Source: JAHJGG01 sp041658785
GTDB lineage: Bacteria > Patescibacteriota > Patescibacteriia > Magasanikbacterales > UBA922
DNA: 64,000 nt
Assembly (NCBI GenBank): GCA_041658785.1
Contig: JBAZZL010000003.1
Span: forward strand, 1-64,000
Direction of reading: 5' to 3'
Position 1 is the first letter of the stretch. The number at the start of each line of letters is the position of its first letter. The notes beneath the pieces were generated by a model that made no database searches, was not told the DNA's origin, and was given only the letters and a program-made list of their open reading frames with translations. The translations under genes and the position numbers were made by a program. Shown one piece after another: positions 32,669 to 39,951 of this stretch.

Positions 32669-33610
32669 TTATAAATTTATCGTCTCTCCGTACGTCTCCC
32701 GATATCTCCCCTCAAACTCTTTCAGAGTAAATCGGTGATTCTGCGTACCGTAATTTTCCACCGCGTAAGTGGCCGCGACCGAACCAACCTGGCCGCAGGT
32801 TTTGAGATCATGCCCGTTCACATAGGCGGTAAAGAATCCAGCGCGATAAGCATCGCCGGCGCCAGTCGGGTCGTCAGTGGAGCGTGGCTGGCAAGGCATA
32901 ATTTCAAGAATTTTATTTTTGGTGGTAATGATTGATCCTTTGCTTCCCAGTGTAGTAATCAGCACCCCAACATGGTTTAGCATTTCATGTCCATCCCAAC
33001 CGGTTTTTTCTTCAATCAATTTCATTTCATAATCATTGCCAATCAAAAATTTCGCCTGGCCAATCGCGGCCATCAGCTCTTGCGGAGACAGAGCCGGTAT
33101 TTGCTGGCCCGGGTCAAAGACAAATGGAATTTTGAGATCATAACATTCTTTGGCATGCTTTACCATCGCGTCTTTTTGCGTCGGAGAGATCAAGGCGAAA
33201 TCAATTTTTTCTTTAACATCGCTGATATTTAATTTGGCTGCCTCGGAATGCGCGCCATTGTAAAACGCGGTTATTTGATTATCATCTTTGTCCGTGGTAA
33301 TATGGGCCGAGCCGGTTAGTTTTTCTTTGGCAATGATAATGTAGTTGGTATTGATGCCTTTTTTATTTAGATAATCAAGATAGTCTTTTCCGTCAGTTCC
33401 CATCGGAGAGAAGACGATTGGCTCTCCGCCGAGCAATTTGACAGTATGGGCGATGTTGGCCGCGGTGCCGCCGTAATTTTTGTGCAGTTTGTCCACGGTA
33501 AAACAGACATTCAGAATATGAATCTGGTCCGGCAGGATATGATTTTTGAAACTATCCGGAAAGTCCATAATGAAGTCGTAGGCGATGGTGCCGGAGATGA
33601 GGATGGTCAT
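32669..33610 (-). CDS. PfkB-family kinase, probably adenosine kinase-like
   Basis: 313 aa ribokinase fold. The glycine pair motif NYGGTAANIAHTVKLLGG (about 44-61) and the catalytic DDPTGAGDAYRAGFF (about 245-259), with Asp as base and GAGD as anion hole, are intact. The close ahcY gene suggests adenosine as substrate, turning the product of AhcY into AMP; ribose or another sugar remains possible. Confidence 0.85.
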   Translation of the reverse strand: MTILISGTIAYDFIMDFPDSFKNHILPDQIHILNVCFTVDKLHKNYGGTAANIAHTVKLLGGEPIVFSPMGTDGKDYLDYLNKKGINTNYIIIAKEKLTGSAHITTDKDDNQITAFYNGAHSEAAKLNISDVKEKIDFALISPTQKDAMVKHAKECYDLKIPFVFDPGQQIPALSPQELMAAIGQAKFLIGNDYEMKLIEEKTGWDGHEMLNHVGVLITTLGSKGSIITTKNKILEIMPCQPRSTDDPTGAGDAYRAGFFTAYVNGHDLKTCGQVGSVAATYAVENYGTQNHRFTLKEFEGRYRETYGETINL

Positions 33611-33780
33611 AGCTATTGTTTTTTTTGTAATAACTCGGTATATTATACATTATTTGGCGGATATTTCAAGTGTTTTTTTCCATAAAAATCTATATCAAAA
33701 TAATTTTGCGCGGCGTTGGCCATGTGATGTTGCAAAATAACGCGCTAACAGGATTGTTATTTTTAGAAAGAATATAGAAT

Positions 33781-34425
33781 ATGATACTTTCATTTATTGA
33801 AATAATATTTCATCTTGATAAGTACTTGCTGGCGATCGTAAATGAATATTCGGCGCTGGCGTATCTGATATTGTTTTTAATAATATTTTTTGAGACCGGC
33901 ATTGTGGTCACCCCGTTTCTTCCCGGGGACAGTCTTTTGTTTGCCGCCGGCGCGCTCTCCGCGGCCGGTTCGTTTAAACTTTGGGCGCTTTTTTTGGTTA
34001 TTTTTATCGCCGCCGTCGCCGGCGACGCTCTAAACTATCATGTCGGTAAATTTATCGGGCCGAAAATATTTAGCAAGGAGTCGTCTTGGTTATTCCAAAA
34101 AAAACATCTGGCGCGAGCGCAAAGATTTTATGAAAAATACGGCAAAAAAACAATCATTCTCGCGCGTTTTATTCCGATAATCAGGACATTCGCCCCTTTT
34201 GTCGCCGGCATCGGCCGAATGCCTTACGGGATTTTTTTGACATATAACATCATCGGCGCCGCGCTTTGGAGCAGTCTGTTTATTTTTGGCGGATTCTTTT
34301 TTGGCAATACCCTTTGGGTGAAGGAGCATTTTGGGATATTGATTCTGGCGATTATTTTTGTCTCACTGATACCGCTCGCCAAAGAAATAATTGTTTTTTT
34401 ACGCAAAAAAAATAACACGGCGTAA
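33781..34425 (+). CDS. DedA-family membrane protein
   Basis: 214 aa. VTPFLPGDSLLFAAGALSAAG (about 41-61) and the second half FIPIIRTFAPFVAGIGRMPY (about 135-154) are the paired DedA re-entrant motifs; the Arg of PIIRTFAP and the Asp of PGDS are conserved. Four to five membrane spans. Relatives move undecaprenyl phosphate or other lipids between leaflets. Complete. Confidence 0.93.
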   Translation: MILSFIEIIFHLDKYLLAIVNEYSALAYLILFLIIFFETGIVVTPFLPGDSLLFAAGALSAAGSFKLWALFLVIFIAAVAGDALNYHVGKFIGPKIFSKESSWLFQKKHLARAQRFYEKYGKKTIILARFIPIIRTFAPFVAGIGRMPYGIFLTYNIIGAALWSSLFIFGGFFFGNTLWVKEHFGILILAIIFVSLIPLAKEIIVFLRKKNNTA

Positions 34426-34444
34426 CTTCATCCGTTTTCAGTTT

Positions 34445-34525
34445 TTAACGATAGCCCAGAGAGGCGATCGTTTTTTTGTTATTCTTGCGATGTTTCTTTT
34501 TGGCTTGTTTTTTCTTTTTGTACAT
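34445..34525 (-). CDS. Possible 26-aa lysine-rich protein (overlaps a terminator)
   Basis: The minus-strand frame MYKKKKQAKKKHRKNNKKTI ends ASLGYR. It recalls very small basic ribosome-associated proteins of the bTHX/COX24 kind, which are often unannotated. The same DNA on the plus strand carries AACGAT/ATCGTT plus TTTTTTT (34447-34479), a likely dedA terminator, so the frame may be only a by-product of that AT-rich sequence. No SD. Confidence 0.3.
   Translation of the reverse strand: MYKKKKQAKKKHRKNNKKTIASLGYR
34447..34479 (+). terminator. Terminator of the DedA gene
   Basis: AACGAT (34447-34452) with ATCGTT (34467-34472), extended by AGCC/GGCG-type pairing, then a T7 run. Confidence 0.65.
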
Positions 34526-34561
34526 ATTAGTTTGAAAGTAAAAAGTTAAAAGTTTATAAAG

Positions 34562-35368
34562 TTATTGTTTATCCAAGTATTGGTTGTAGAGATTTCTTAA
34601 TTGTTGCAATTCATTTGAAATTTTTGCGAATGATTGTTTGTTGATGGTTTTGATTGGAACAATTTTACCGGAAGTATTGGTTAAAAAAGCTCCATCGCAG
34701 TCAAATATTTTGGTAAGAGGAATATCCTGCTCTTTTATTTTATAACCATTTTGGGTGGCGCAGTCAATGACGGTTTTTCGTGTAATACCCGAGAGCACCT
34801 CTTTTTCAGGTGGAGTATATAGTATTTTGCCTTTAATAGCAAAAAAGTTTGAACGCGTTCCCTCGGTGATGTTTCCGGCGCGGTCAAGCAAAAGCGCGTC
34901 GTAAGCGCCGGCTGCTTTGGCTTTTTGATAAGCGACGTAACTCGGCAGCATGTTTAGTGTCTTGGCTTGCGGAGCAAAACGTTCGTAAGCAAATGTGATT
35001 ACTTTCACTCCGTCGCGATAGTCCTTTTTTTCTACAAATAATGGATTAAGCATGAAAATGAACAGCTTTGGTTCTTTTCCGCCCAAAAGAATCACTTTGA
35101 TATTGGCGGTTTCAATTTTATTCATTTTAACCAACTCTTGAATCCAGCCCCCAACCTGTTTTTGTTTGTAATTGTGTTGGAGATCAATTTGTTTGGCCGA
35201 GTAAAACAGCCGTTCCACATGATCGCTGACGAAAAACAATTTTTCGTTTCTGATTTTCAAATTTTCATACACGCCAAAGCCGTACATGAGTTCAATCGTG
35301 TCAATTGGGAGGACGGCGTCTTTGGTTTTAATTAATTTGCCGTTTAATGAGGCGCAGGGGCCGAGCAT
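34562..35368 (-). CDS. Class IV aminotransferase (BCAT / aminodeoxychorismate lyase type)
   Basis: 268 aa PLP fold type IV. LMYGFGVYENLKIRNEKLFF (about 28-47) holds the phosphate Arg region. PSYVAYQKAKAAGAYDALLLD contains the PLP Lys. NITEGTRSNFFAIKG (about 165-179) and LSGITRKTVID complete the family pattern. Branched-chain, D-amino acid and aminodeoxychorismate enzymes share these, so the substrate is not settled. Confidence 0.87.
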   Translation of the reverse strand: MLGPCASLNGKLIKTKDAVLPIDTIELMYGFGVYENLKIRNEKLFFVSDHVERLFYSAKQIDLQHNYKQKQVGGWIQELVKMNKIETANIKVILLGGKEPKLFIFMLNPLFVEKKDYRDGVKVITFAYERFAPQAKTLNMLPSYVAYQKAKAAGAYDALLLDRAGNITEGTRSNFFAIKGKILYTPPEKEVLSGITRKTVIDCATQNGYKIKEQDIPLTKIFDCDGAFLTNTSGKIVPIKTINKQSFAKISNELQQLRNLYNQYLDKQ

Positions 35369-35413
35369 AATACTTACGGATTACTGATAATTCTGATTTA
35401 CGGATTTTTGTGA

Positions 35414-36154
35414 TTATAATGTTATAGTTAAATCATCAAAAGCCGCCCGGCTGTTCGGAAAAATTTGTTTAGCGATTCTTTCCGCCTTTTTTCTTGACGC
35501 GATTGAATCGTATCTGTCCGCTCCAAAGTGGGTCAGGAATAGCCGTTTGGCTCCGGCTTTTTTGGCGATCGCCGCCGCTTCCTTCGGATTGGCGTGGCCC
35601 CAGACATCGCTTTCGCCCGGCAAAAAAGCGCATTCGTGAACGAGAATATCCGCGTTTTTGCCAAGAGCGATTGCATTGTCGCATGGGCCGGTGTCGGAAC
35701 AATAAGAAATAATTTTATTTTCCAGATAAAGTCTGTATCCCAAAGTTAAGTCCGCGTGTTTTAGCAATCGGCAATCAAACTTAAGCGGTTTTTTATAACT
35801 GCCTTGTTTCAGCCCGATAATCTTTGCTTTATATTTAAGATTTTTTAAAGCGCCGGTGAAAGGATGATTGATGATAAATTTGAATTTTTGCATTGATTCT
35901 TGGGCGAGTAAAATTGTGAGGGGTTGCTTGAAATCAAACAGCGGCAGAAGATGCATGCCGTAGATGTGATCCAGGTGCAGATGACTGATAAAAAGGTAAA
36001 CTGGCTTATCTTTTTTATAATATTTTTTTAATTTATGGATGCCAAGACCCGCATCCAGGATGATGTATTTGTCTTTGGTTTCTATCAGAGTGCAAATGGT
36101 GTTGCCGATCTTGGTGTCAAACCAGCCGTTGGTGCCGAGGAAGGTGATTTGCAT
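35414..36154 (-). CDS. Metallo-beta-lactamase fold hydrolase (RNase Z-like)
   Basis: 246 aa. Metal motif HLHLDH (about 58-63) with ISHLHLDHIYG, further ligands in YCSDTGPCDN (Asp) and ILVHECAFLPG (His), and the end LTHFGADRYD. It resembles RNase Z and arylsulfatase-type enzymes but lacks a clear RNase Z exosite arm, so the RNA role is only possible. The start codon lies 2 nt from a heptamer satellite. Confidence 0.88.
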   Translation of the reverse strand: MQITFLGTNGWFDTKIGNTICTLIETKDKYIILDAGLGIHKLKKYYKKDKPVYLFISHLHLDHIYGMHLLPLFDFKQPLTILLAQESMQKFKFIINHPFTGALKNLKYKAKIIGLKQGSYKKPLKFDCRLLKHADLTLGYRLYLENKIISYCSDTGPCDNAIALGKNADILVHECAFLPGESDVWGHANPKEAAAIAKKAGAKRLFLTHFGADRYDSIASRKKAERIAKQIFPNSRAAFDDLTITL

Positions 36155-36155
36155 A

Positions 36156-36247
36156 GAAGTTGTAAGTTGTAAGTTGTAAGTTGTAAGTTGTAAGTTGTAA
36201 GTTGTAAGTTGTAAGTTGTAAGTTGTAAGTTGTAAGTTGTAAAGTTG
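36156..36247 (+). repeat. Heptamer satellite (GTAAGTT)n
   Basis: About 12 units of GTAAGTT with very little variation, ending TAAAGTTG. It fills the gap between the MBL start codon and the stop of the four-helix-bundle gene. Confidence 0.95.
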
Positions 36248-36251
36248 CGAG

Positions 36252-36611
36252 TTACTTTTGAACCTTCATCCAACCGTATAGCAGGCGGCCGCATTCTTCC
36301 AGATTTTTAAATAGGCCATCATATTCTTTGAGAGACATGTAATCTAGGTCTTTTGCCAATAGCAAATGATATTTTAATTCTTCCAGCGACGCAAGGGCGA
36401 TGTTATAAAATCGCAATGAATCACCTACACACTTTCTTTTGAAACCTTCCGCAATATTTGCTGGAAATGAAATGGCTGCGCGGCACGATTGGTCAACCAA
36501 TCTAAACCTTTCATCAGAAGGATATTTTTTTGTAACCAGGTATACTTTTAGGACCATCGCGTGTCCTTTTTGCCAAGCCAATATTTCTTTAAATGTTCTT
36601 ATCCCTGCCAT
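36252..36611 (-). CDS. Four-helix-bundle protein (23S rRNA intervening-sequence type)
   Basis: 119 aa. It starts MAGIRTFKEILAWQKGHAMV, and contains LVDQSCRAAISFPANIAEGF (about 38-57) and ASLEELKYHLLLAKDL, the hallmarks of the IVS/S23 family (TIGR02436). Members are found inside 23S rRNA insertions and as free genes; the fold resembles Avd of diversity-generating retroelements. It is flanked on both sides by heptamer satellites of opposite orientation, as though it moved as a cassette. No reverse transcriptase is near. Confidence 0.92.
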   Translation of the reverse strand: MAGIRTFKEILAWQKGHAMVLKVYLVTKKYPSDERFRLVDQSCRAAISFPANIAEGFKRKCVGDSLRFYNIALASLEELKYHLLLAKDLDYMSLKEYDGLFKNLEECGRLLYGWMKVQK

Positions 36612-36657
36612 AAGCTTACAACTTTACAACTTACAACTTTACAACTTACAACCCACA
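36612..36657 (-). repeat. Heptamer satellite (ACAACTT)n, inverse of the 36156 array
   Basis: About six units of ACAACTT/ACAACTTT on the plus strand, the reverse complement of the array at 36156-36247. It separates the four-helix-bundle gene from the aldo/keto reductase. Confidence 0.9.
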
Positions 36658-37608
36658 TCAATCAAAATACCCAAACCCCCACCAATCATACGGATCAACA
36701 TAGCGGAAATTGATATTTAGGGCATTGATTTTTTTTATATCGTCAACTAGTAAAGAGAAATCAAATATAGCGATGTTTTCTTTTATCCGTTCTGGGTTTA
36801 CACTTTTGGGAATGACGATGATATTTCTTTCAATCAGCCAGCGCAAGAGAATCTGGGCCGGGGTTTTGTTATGTTTTCGGGACAGTTCTAATATGATCGG
36901 ATTATCAATAAGCGGGGACGGGCAATTTGCCGGCAGATCATGAGTGCCGGGTTGATATCCCGGCCGGCCCAGCGGAGAATACGCCGTGACGGCGATGCCA
37001 TGTTTTTGACAGAATTCCACCAGTCTAGGTTGGGAATTGTAAGCGTGTATTTCCACCTGATTCATCGCCGGTTTGATTTTGGCGTAAGTTAAAAGATCAA
37101 ACAGCATCATGGTTGTGAAATTGGAAACGCCGATTGATTTTACCAGCCCCTTTTCCACTAATTTTTCCATCGCTTCCCAAGTTTCCCGGATCGGAATGGG
37201 ATCCATCGGCGGCGCGGCGCTGTTCTTTTTATCATATACCGCGCCGGCAGAGAGGGCATACCCCCAGTGCATCAAGTAAAGATCCAGATAGTCCAATTTT
37301 AAATCAGTCAAAGTTTTTTTGCCGGCCGCTTCCACTTTATTTCGCGTATGCTCGCTGTTCCAGAGTTTGCTCGTGACAAAGATTTCTTCGCGTTTTATTT
37401 TGCCGCTAGCGAAAATTTTGGCAAAGGCCGCGCCGATTTCCGGTTCGTTTTCATAAATCGCGGCGCAGTCAATATGGCGATAGCCGGCTTGGGTGATGGC
37501 GTATTCCACCGCTTGCCCCACCTCGCTTGGAGCGGATTTCCAGGTGCCGAGGCCGAGCTGGGGCATTTGGGCACCGGTGTTAAGTTTGACGCTGGGTTGG
37601 TTGGACAT
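36658..37608 (-). CDS. Aldo/keto reductase
   Basis: 316 aa TIM barrel. GYRHIDCAAIYENEPEIG (about 43-60) holds the catalytic Asp and Tyr, LDLYLMHWGYA the catalytic His, SIGVSNFTTMML the signature 2, and VIPKSVNPERIKENIAIFDF (about 268-287) the NADPH-binding Lys/Ser/Arg. Substrate unknown. The end FRYVDPYDWWGFGYFD is slightly longer than average. The start overlaps the upstream gene by 29 nt. Confidence 0.94.
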   Translation of the reverse strand: MSNQPSVKLNTGAQMPQLGLGTWKSAPSEVGQAVEYAITQAGYRHIDCAAIYENEPEIGAAFAKIFASGKIKREEIFVTSKLWNSEHTRNKVEAAGKKTLTDLKLDYLDLYLMHWGYALSAGAVYDKKNSAAPPMDPIPIRETWEAMEKLVEKGLVKSIGVSNFTTMMLFDLLTYAKIKPAMNQVEIHAYNSQPRLVEFCQKHGIAVTAYSPLGRPGYQPGTHDLPANCPSPLIDNPIILELSRKHNKTPAQILLRWLIERNIIVIPKSVNPERIKENIAIFDFSLLVDDIKKINALNINFRYVDPYDWWGFGYFD

Positions 37609-38014
37609 AATTTGATAATTTTTGATTAATTATCTGGGAAATTTGTTCAGCATTTTTGGTGATCAAAAGAATTTTTTTAGGCGCGTCAGCCTTGCGATGA
37701 AAGATTTGTATGTATTTTTGCCCCCATTGATTTTTGTATTCCACTTTTTCAATCTCGTGATAGTTTAAGAGGATTTGTTTGAAATAGCTGATAATCATAA
37801 AATCATTATAAAGGGCGAGTCGGACAAAAGGACGGCTGAAGTTGGTGTAATTGAACTTGCCGCCGCAGTTTTCTTTGTGAATTGGTACCATGCCGCGCTC
37901 CAGATCAAGCAGCTGGTTGCGTTTTTTGAACAGCAAAACAAAAACAATGATGATTATTGCCGGCGCTAGAAAAGAGGATAGAAAAGGAATATATTGAATG
38001 AACTGTTCTGGCAT
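37580..38014 (-). CDS. Small membrane protein with a PH-like cytoplasmic region
   Basis: 144 aa. An N-terminal hydrophobic segment (about 10-29, FLSSFLAPAIIIIVFVLLF) is followed by a beta-rich domain (LALYNDFMIISYFKQILLNYHEIEKVEYK) that recalls bacterial PH/YdbT-like domains. It runs into the aldo/keto reductase gene with a 29-nt overlap, so the two are co-transcribed. Function unknown. Confidence 0.7.
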   Translation of the reverse strand: MPEQFIQYIPFLSSFLAPAIIIIVFVLLFKKRNQLLDLERGMVPIHKENCGGKFNYTNFSRPFVRLALYNDFMIISYFKQILLNYHEIEKVEYKNQWGQKYIQIFHRKADAPKKILLITKNAEQISQIINQKLSNYVQPTQRQT

Positions 38015-38029
38015 ATTTTATCTCTGGCG

Positions 38030-38180
38030 GTGTGCGTTCGAAAAAATTCGAACAGATTTCGCCCAAAATTTGTAGGGCGGGCGGAATTCCCCCCGAACCC
38101 CCTTTCCGCCCGCCCGCAGAAGCGACCCTTTCGGATTGGACGATTTCAAGTTTTTCGCAGGCGGTAGCCTGCTAACAAAA
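38030..38180. other. Hairpin-rich spacer
   Basis: GGGCGGGCGGAA (38075-38086) and TTCCGCCCGCCC (38104-38115) form a perfect 12-bp stem. GTTCGAAAAAATTCGAAC (about 38037-38054) and CAAAATCTTACAGATTTTG (about 38177-38195) are further palindromes. No gene. Confidence 0.6.
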
Positions 38181-38182
38181 TC

Positions 38183-38908
38183 TTACAGATTTTGTTTTGT
38201 GGCGGCAAATTCTTTATTCAATTCGTATTCTCTAATAATTTTTCTTGATTCAGGATAGCAAACTGCATTGCAGGTAATCAAATTAATCTTTTCAGCCTTA
38301 AAATTCCCAATTTTCAAATTTCTCATTTTTTTAACCTCTTCAATAAATTGAGTGCTCGGATTCCGAGTAAAACGGCAAATAGTTATGTTTCCCCAAAATA
38401 CAGAGCCTGAAAGATATTTTTTATTATCTGGCACACCGATTTGTTGTAAACCTTTATTTAAAGCGGAAACCAATTTTTTAAGCGTATCGTTTGAATAAGC
38501 CATTAGAGATAAACTTGTTGGAAAAGTCAAAATATCTTCAACATTAAATTCAAAAGCTGGAAATTTTGGAATTATTTCACTAAATAGTTGATTTACCTTA
38601 TTGATATCTGACTCAGAAAATAAAGGTGGTTTATTTATAGTCCGAACATTTTTAATTGTTAGGTGCATCGATTCAGGCGGATAAAAATAATGTTGGGGTT
38701 CAATTTTTTTTAATTTGCCGATAATGCTTGAAATTATTTTGCTAGAAATTTCATTTGGGATAAAAACGACTGAAGTTAAGCAGATTTGGTCGTCATTCGC
38801 GTAATCTTTTTGCATATCAACAACTGTCGATTTATGAACGCCATTAGCAAATGAATCTTCAAGCTGTTTCACTAGGCCTTTTTGTTGTAATAAATAATTA
38901 TTGCTCAT
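38183..38908 (-). CDS. 2H phosphoesterase-like protein with a variant second motif
   Basis: 241 aa. SMHLTIKNVRTI (about 82-93) is a good first HxT motif of the 2H (2'-5' RNA ligase / cyclic phosphodiesterase) superfamily. The expected second HxT is replaced by GNITICRFTR (about 179-188), where Asn stands for His, so activity may be lost or altered. It follows a broken HTH gene and has no SD. AT-rich compared with its neighbours. Confidence 0.65.
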   Translation of the reverse strand: MSNNYLLQQKGLVKQLEDSFANGVHKSTVVDMQKDYANDDQICLTSVVFIPNEISSKIISSIIGKLKKIEPQHYFYPPESMHLTIKNVRTINKPPLFSESDINKVNQLFSEIIPKFPAFEFNVEDILTFPTSLSLMAYSNDTLKKLVSALNKGLQQIGVPDNKKYLSGSVFWGNITICRFTRNPSTQFIEEVKKMRNLKIGNFKAEKINLITCNAVCYPESRKIIREYELNKEFAATKQNL

Positions 38909-38923
38909 AAATAATATTGTTTG

Positions 38924-39113
38924 CTATTTCATTAAATTATCAATTGTAATCCCAAGCCCGTTAGCTATTTTCATAACCGTTTGAATTGAGGGCTTGGTAA
39001 TAACATTTGTTTCGATTTTGGTCAGTGTTGTGTGGGAAGATCGAATTTTCTCGCCAATTCGTCCTGCGTTAATCCTTGCTTATTTCTAAGCTGTTTTATC
39101 TTATCCCCAATTG
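38924..39113 (-). pseudogene. XRE-family HTH regulator, frameshifted and without a start
   Basis: One frame reads GDKIKQLRNKQGLTQDELAR, then hits a stop. After a one-base shift at an AAAA run (near 39047-39052) the protein continues SHTTLTKIETNVITKPSIQT and ends ITIDNLMK. Together they make a complete XRE HTH domain. No ATG lies upstream because the frame runs straight into the 3' end of tRNA-Ser. It may be decayed or a sequencing indel. Confidence 0.7.
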
Positions 39114-39114
39114 G

Positions 39115-39201
39115 CGGAAGAGGTGGGATTCGAACCCACGATACCCTTGCGGGCATACCGCTTTTCGAGAGCGGCGCCTTCAACCACTCGGCCACTCTTC
39201 C
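39115..39201 (-). tRNA. tRNA-Ser(CGA)
   Basis: GGAAGAG (39201-39195) pairs with CTCTTCC, discriminator G at 39115, CCA not encoded. The anticodon stem CCGCT/AGCGG holds loop CTCGAAA with CGA. The long variable arm (TGCCCGCAAGGGTA) marks a class II tRNA. T loop TTCGAAT. Complete and canonical, 87 nt. Confidence 0.95.
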
Positions 39202-39227
39202 TTGGGATATTAACCTATCATATTATA

Positions 39228-39262
39228 GCAGAAAAATAAAGACCCGCCGAGCGGCGGGCTTA
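39228..39262 (-). terminator. Terminator of the histidine operon
   Basis: Stem CCCGCC/GGCGGG (39243-39259) with a T-rich tail on the minus strand (complement of 39228-39242). It directly follows the hisIE stop. Confidence 0.8.
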
Positions 39263-39850
39263 TTTTTTTCTTTTCTTCATTTCTGCTTCAATTTTTGTCA
39301 GTTCCACGCCCTTCTTCGCCAGCAAAACAAACAAGTGGTACAGCAAATCAGCCGTTTCTTCCACCAGCCGCTGTTTTGTTTCATTTTTCGCGGCGTTAAT
39401 TACTTCCCCGCTTTCTTCTTCCACTTTGGCGCAGATTTTATTTAATCCCGCCTTAAATAAACTGGCGGTATAGGAATTTTGGGGCAGTTGTTTTTTGCGT
39501 TTTTTGATTAACTCAAATAGCTCTCGCAAAACATCAGAGTTTTTTTCTTCGCCAAAGCAGGAATAATTGCCGGTGTGGCAGGCGGGGCCGGCCGGTTTTA
39601 CTTTGATAAGAGTGGCGTCATGGTCGCAGTCGGTTTTTATTTCCATTACCTTAAAATAATTTTTACTCGTCTCGCCTTTCAGCCAAAGGCGGTTTTTGGA
39701 ACGGCTAAAAAACCAGACGCGTTTTTCGGCCAGCGTTTTTTGGTACGCCTCTTCGTTCATGTAGCCCAACATCAAGACCTGGTTTGTATTAGCGTCTTGG
39801 ACAATGGCCGGCGCCAGTCCATTTGAATTTTTGTCCCAGTTTATATTCAT
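39260..39850 (-). CDS. hisIE: Bifunctional phosphoribosyl-AMP cyclohydrolase / phosphoribosyl-ATP pyrophosphatase
   Basis: 196 aa. HisI part (about 1-105): VLMLGYMNEEAYQKTLAEKRVWFFSRS and the metal Cys/Asp motif TDCDHDATLIKV with PACHTGNYSCF. HisE part (about 106-196): SLFKAGLNKICAKVEEESGE with EVINAAKNE and LVEETADLLYHLFVLL. Catalyses steps 2 and 3 of histidine synthesis. Last gene of the operon. Confidence 0.96.
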   Translation of the reverse strand: MNINWDKNSNGLAPAIVQDANTNQVLMLGYMNEEAYQKTLAEKRVWFFSRSKNRLWLKGETSKNYFKVMEIKTDCDHDATLIKVKPAGPACHTGNYSCFGEEKNSDVLRELFELIKKRKKQLPQNSYTASLFKAGLNKICAKVEEESGEVINAAKNETKQRLVEETADLLYHLFVLLAKKGVELTKIEAEMKKRKK

Positions 39851-39875
39851 ACAGTTCTGATAAGGTCAGTTAGAT

Positions 39876-39950
39876 AGGAACACGAATTTAACGAATTAAA
39901 CGAATTTGAACGAATTCGTTTTGATTCGTTAAATTCGTTCAATCCGTGTA
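39876..39950. repeat. ACGAATT/TTCGTTAAA satellite palindrome
   Basis: Direct AACGAATTT-like units meet their reverse complements near 39915, giving an imperfect palindrome of about 70 bp between hisIE and hisAF. A related CGTGTGAATTCGTG run lies near 5290-5360. Confidence 0.8.
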
Positions 39951-39951
39951 T

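Noticed and set aside
36156..36247. CRISPR-like array
   Set aside because: The units are 7 bp with no unique spacers, and no cas gene is present. The same holds for the array at 60295.
36252..36611. Diversity-generating retroelement
   Set aside because: The four-helix-bundle protein resembles Avd, but there is no reverse transcriptase, template repeat or variable gene nearby.
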